Shown here in pieces: positions 14,529-16,233 of a stretch of DNA of 16,233 bases. The notes below the pieces were generated by a model that was not told the origin of the DNA, did not search any database, and saw only the letters and a list, made by a program, of their open reading frames with translations. Each line of letters begins with the position of its first letter. Position 1 is the stretch's first letter. Origin of the DNA: Phycisphaerae bacterium (GTDB lineage: Bacteria; Planctomycetota; Phycisphaerae; UBA1845; Fen-1342); assembly GCA_020058145.1 (NCBI GenBank), contig JAGVEP010000408.1, positions 1 to 16,233 of the forward strand, in the 5' to 3' direction. The position numbers and the translations under genes are program-made.

Positions 14529-14954
14529 ATGAGCAGTCTGGTATGGAAACGCGCGCCGCACGCAGGGGACGACTATGCTCTGGTGGTCGCCAACCCAGAC
14601 GCCAGCGACAATGCGAGCGTTAGAAGCCTCTTTGCGCGAGTCAAGCAGGCCACGGGGGCCAGCCACAAGCGGATGCTAAGCACAGAGGCGAGCGTCGCGT
14701 TTGAACGCTGGCTGGATGATGTGAGTCAGCCGCTGCCGTCTCACGCGTATGCCCGGCTGAGCAATTGGTTCCTGACCGAAAAAAGAAACGACCGAGAAAG
14801 CCCATTGGCAGAGCGCTGCGCGGCACTCTGGGACGCGCTGTTCCTGACTCGTCCCCACAAGCGCCTGACTGATGCGGACGGCAATGCCGAAATTGTGGAC
14901 ATCACGTTCAAGGTATGGTGGAAATCGCAAGAAGATCGTCAGGGCCATCACTGA
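14529..14954 (+). CDS. Unrecognised 141-residue protein of the defence operon
   Basis: Starts MSSLVWKRAPHAGDDYALVV. ATG 14529 is preferred (GGAGG lies 11 bases before it); an in-frame GTG at 14511 would overlap the helicase gene. The protein has no signal peptide or membrane segment, is mixed alpha/beta in character with several Trp (FERWLDD, SNWFLTEKRND, ALWDALF, FKVWWKSQ), and ends EDRQGHH. I recognise no family. Its stop TGA shares its last base with the ATG of the methyltransferase (TGATG), so it belongs to the same translational unit. Possible roles are an adaptor between helicase and methylase or a specificity or anti-toxic factor; these are guesses from position only. Confidence 0.75.
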   Translation: MSSLVWKRAPHAGDDYALVVANPDASDNASVRSLFARVKQATGASHKRMLSTEASVAFERWLDDVSQPLPSHAYARLSNWFLTEKRNDRESPLAERCAALWDALFLTRPHKRLTDADGNAEIVDITFKVWWKSQEDRQGHH

Positions 14955-16233
14955 TGCCGCAGTACCCGAAGCGCCTGATCGAAGTGGATCTGCCCATCAA
15001 GCGGATCTCCGCCCACGCGCGGCGGGAGAAGTCGATCCGGCATGGGCACATTTCCACGCTGCACATCTGGTGGGCGCGGCGGCCGTTGGCGGCGTGCCGG
15101 GCGGTGATCTGTGCTGCCCTGTGGCCGGACCCGGCGGATGAGCTTTGCCCGCAGCGGTTTCGCGATGACGCGTTCCGCATCATGGCCGAGCTGCGCGACT
15201 GCGTGCTCGGCGGCAAGATTTCGGAGGACCAGCACGCCGCGAAGGAGCCGGTCGAACGCATTCACGTGCCCGGCGGGCAAGAGGGTGCGACAAAGGGCAA
15301 GCCTGATGGTGAAAGCGATTACGTCGGCCTGCGGCGGGCGCTGCTCGACTTCATCGCCGAGTTCGCCAACTGGGACCTCTCGACGAATCGGTTCTTCCTC
15401 GACGCGAGCCGCGCGCTCACGCAGTCGGCCCACGAGGCGCTCGGCGGCGCGCCGGGCACACGGCCGCTGGTCGTGGACCCGTTCGCCGGCGGCGGGTCGA
15501 TTCCGCTGGAGGCCCTGCGGGTCGGGGCCGACGCCTTCGCCAGCGACCTGAACCCCATCCCCGTCCTGCTCAACAAGGTCGTGCTGGAGTACATCCCGAA
15601 GTTCGGCAATGCAGAATGCAAAATGAAGAATGCCCAGGGGCAGGAGGTCACATTCCACGGACTCGCCGACGCCGTGCGGTACTGGGGGAACTGGATCAAG
15701 GAGCAGGCCGAGAAGGAACTGGCTGCGTTCTACCCGCAGGACCCGCCTGATGTAGCGTCCGACCCCCGTGCCGGACGTCCCGGCGCCACGCCGATCGCCT
15801 ATCTGTGGGCCCGGACCATCCTCTCCGAGGCCCCCGGCGCGGGCCACACGCCGGTCGAAGTGCCGCTCATGCGCTCGTTGTGGCTGGCCAAGAAGGCGGG
15901 CCGGCGGCGGGCGCTGCGCTGGGTGCGCGACAAAGCCGGCCAGCTCCAAACCGAGACGGTCGACGTCACGTACGTCGTCGACGGCCAGCCGGTCGTAAAG
16001 CGCGTGCGCCGGCCGCTGCTGGAGATCTTTGAGCCGAAGAAAGAGAGCGAGGTCGAGGGCGGCACGGTCACCCGCGGTAGCGCCACGTGCCCCGTGACGG
16101 GCTATACCACGAAGGTCAATTCGGTCCGCGCGCAGCTCAAGCAGCGCCGCGGCGGCGCGGCCGATGCCCGGCTCTTCGCCGTCGTGACCACCCGTGACGA
16201 CGAGCAGGGCCGGTTCTACCGCCTGCCGATGAA
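14954..16233 (+). CDS. DUF1156 adenine-type DNA methyltransferase, 5' part
   Basis: Open from ATG 14954 to the right edge: the first 426 residues of a protein of this family, which usually has 900 or more. The N-terminus KRLIEVDLPIKRISAHARRE, then HISTLHIWWARRPLAACRAV, is the DUF1156 domain. Motif I of an S-adenosylmethionine methyltransferase follows at residues about 175-200: VDPFAGGGSIPLEAL and SDLNPIPVLLNK. The catalytic (D/N)PP(Y/F) motif must lie beyond the window. In defence systems of the Hma/DISARM type such enzymes mark host DNA for protection. The start is fused to the preceding stop (TGATG). A short odd insert lies at residues about 220-228. The next gene is not visible; a DUF499-like ATPase would fit the usual order. 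Confidence 0.88.
   Translation, partial: MPQYPKRLIEVDLPIKRISAHARREKSIRHGHISTLHIWWARRPLAACRAVICAALWPDPADELCPQRFRDDAFRIMAELRDCVLGGKISEDQHAAKEPVERIHVPGGQEGATKGKPDGESDYVGLRRALLDFIAEFANWDLSTNRFFLDASRALTQSAHEALGGAPGTRPLVVDPFAGGGSIPLEALRVGADAFASDLNPIPVLLNKVVLEYIPKFGNAECKMKNAQGQEVTFHGLADAVRYWGNWIKEQAEKELAAFYPQDPPDVASDPRAGRPGATPIAYLWARTILSEAPGAGHTPVEVPLMRSLWLAKKAGRRRALRWVRDKAGQLQTETVDVTYVVDGQPVVKRVRRPLLEIFEPKKESEVEGGTVTRGSATCPVTGYTTKVNSVRAQLKQRRGGAADARLFAVVTTRDDEQGRFYRLPM
15608..15632 (+). repeat. AT-rich AGAATGCAAAATGAAG-type repeat inside the methyltransferase gene
   Basis: Inside otherwise GC-rich coding DNA lies an AT-rich run containing GCAGAATGCAAAATGAAG, encoding NAECKMKNAQG in frame. Its other strand reads FFILHSAL / ILHFAFCI, peptides I associate with a dispersed short repeat of GAATGCA/AAATGAAG units seen in some planctomycete genomes. 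Identification rests on memory of that pattern. Confidence 0.5.

Noticed and set aside
14948..15949. A 333-codon open frame on the minus strand opposite the methyltransferase
   Set aside because: The plus frame carries DUF1156 and the methyltransferase motif; the minus frame is Arg/Pro-rich and arises from GC-rich codon use.

Overview
The window looks like a chromosomal accessory region of a GC-rich planctomycete (Planctomycetota, probably uncultured). This is inferred from gene style: a secreted parallel beta-helix protein with DCNxNGxxDxCD calcium-type repeats and a C-terminal dockerin-like pair, a PQQ-type beta-propeller protein opening with a YWPQWRGP-like motif, and a small C2H2 zinc-finger protein of a kind common in that phylum. 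No tRNA, rRNA or CRISPR array is visible.

Positions 1-3300 hold the tail of an upstream gene, a C2H2 zinc-finger gene on the minus strand that appears to lack part of its C-terminal domain, a possible 37-residue minus-strand ORF, and a 79-residue membrane-protein gene cut in two by a complete 1,531-bp insertion sequence. The IS has near-perfect terminal inverted repeats, a 5-bp target duplication (CCAGG), a promoter just inside the left end and an intact DDE transposase. Removing the IS and one CCAGG restores the membrane-protein frame exactly. A small DUF6398-like gene follows on the minus strand.

Positions 3363-9180 are marked by gene decay. A radical-SAM gene has lost about 20 internal codons and its frame. 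A roughly 1,470-codon secreted beta-helix protein on the minus strand is split by a one-base deficit in a G6 run. A second, tiny C-terminal remnant of the same radical-SAM family lies at about 9106-9180, on the far side of the beta-helix gene.

Positions 9347-10696 encode an intact exported beta-propeller protein.

Positions 10783-16233 are the left part of a tightly packed plus-strand operon that looks like an anti-phage system of the helicase-methylase type (Hma/DISARM-like): an excisionase-type HTH protein, a SNF2 helicase with a C-terminal DUF3883/PD-(D/E)XK-like domain, an unrecognised 141-residue protein, and a DUF1156 DNA methyltransferase that runs off the right edge. The neighbouring frames overlap or nearly touch, so the four genes are probably translated as a unit. 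A sigma70-like promoter whose -35 box sits inside a perfect 7-bp inverted repeat lies upstream of the HTH gene and is a natural candidate for autoregulation. An ATPase gene (DUF499-like) would be expected just beyond the window. The methyltransferase carries a small in-frame AT-rich insert resembling a dispersed GCAGAATGCAAAATG-type repeat.
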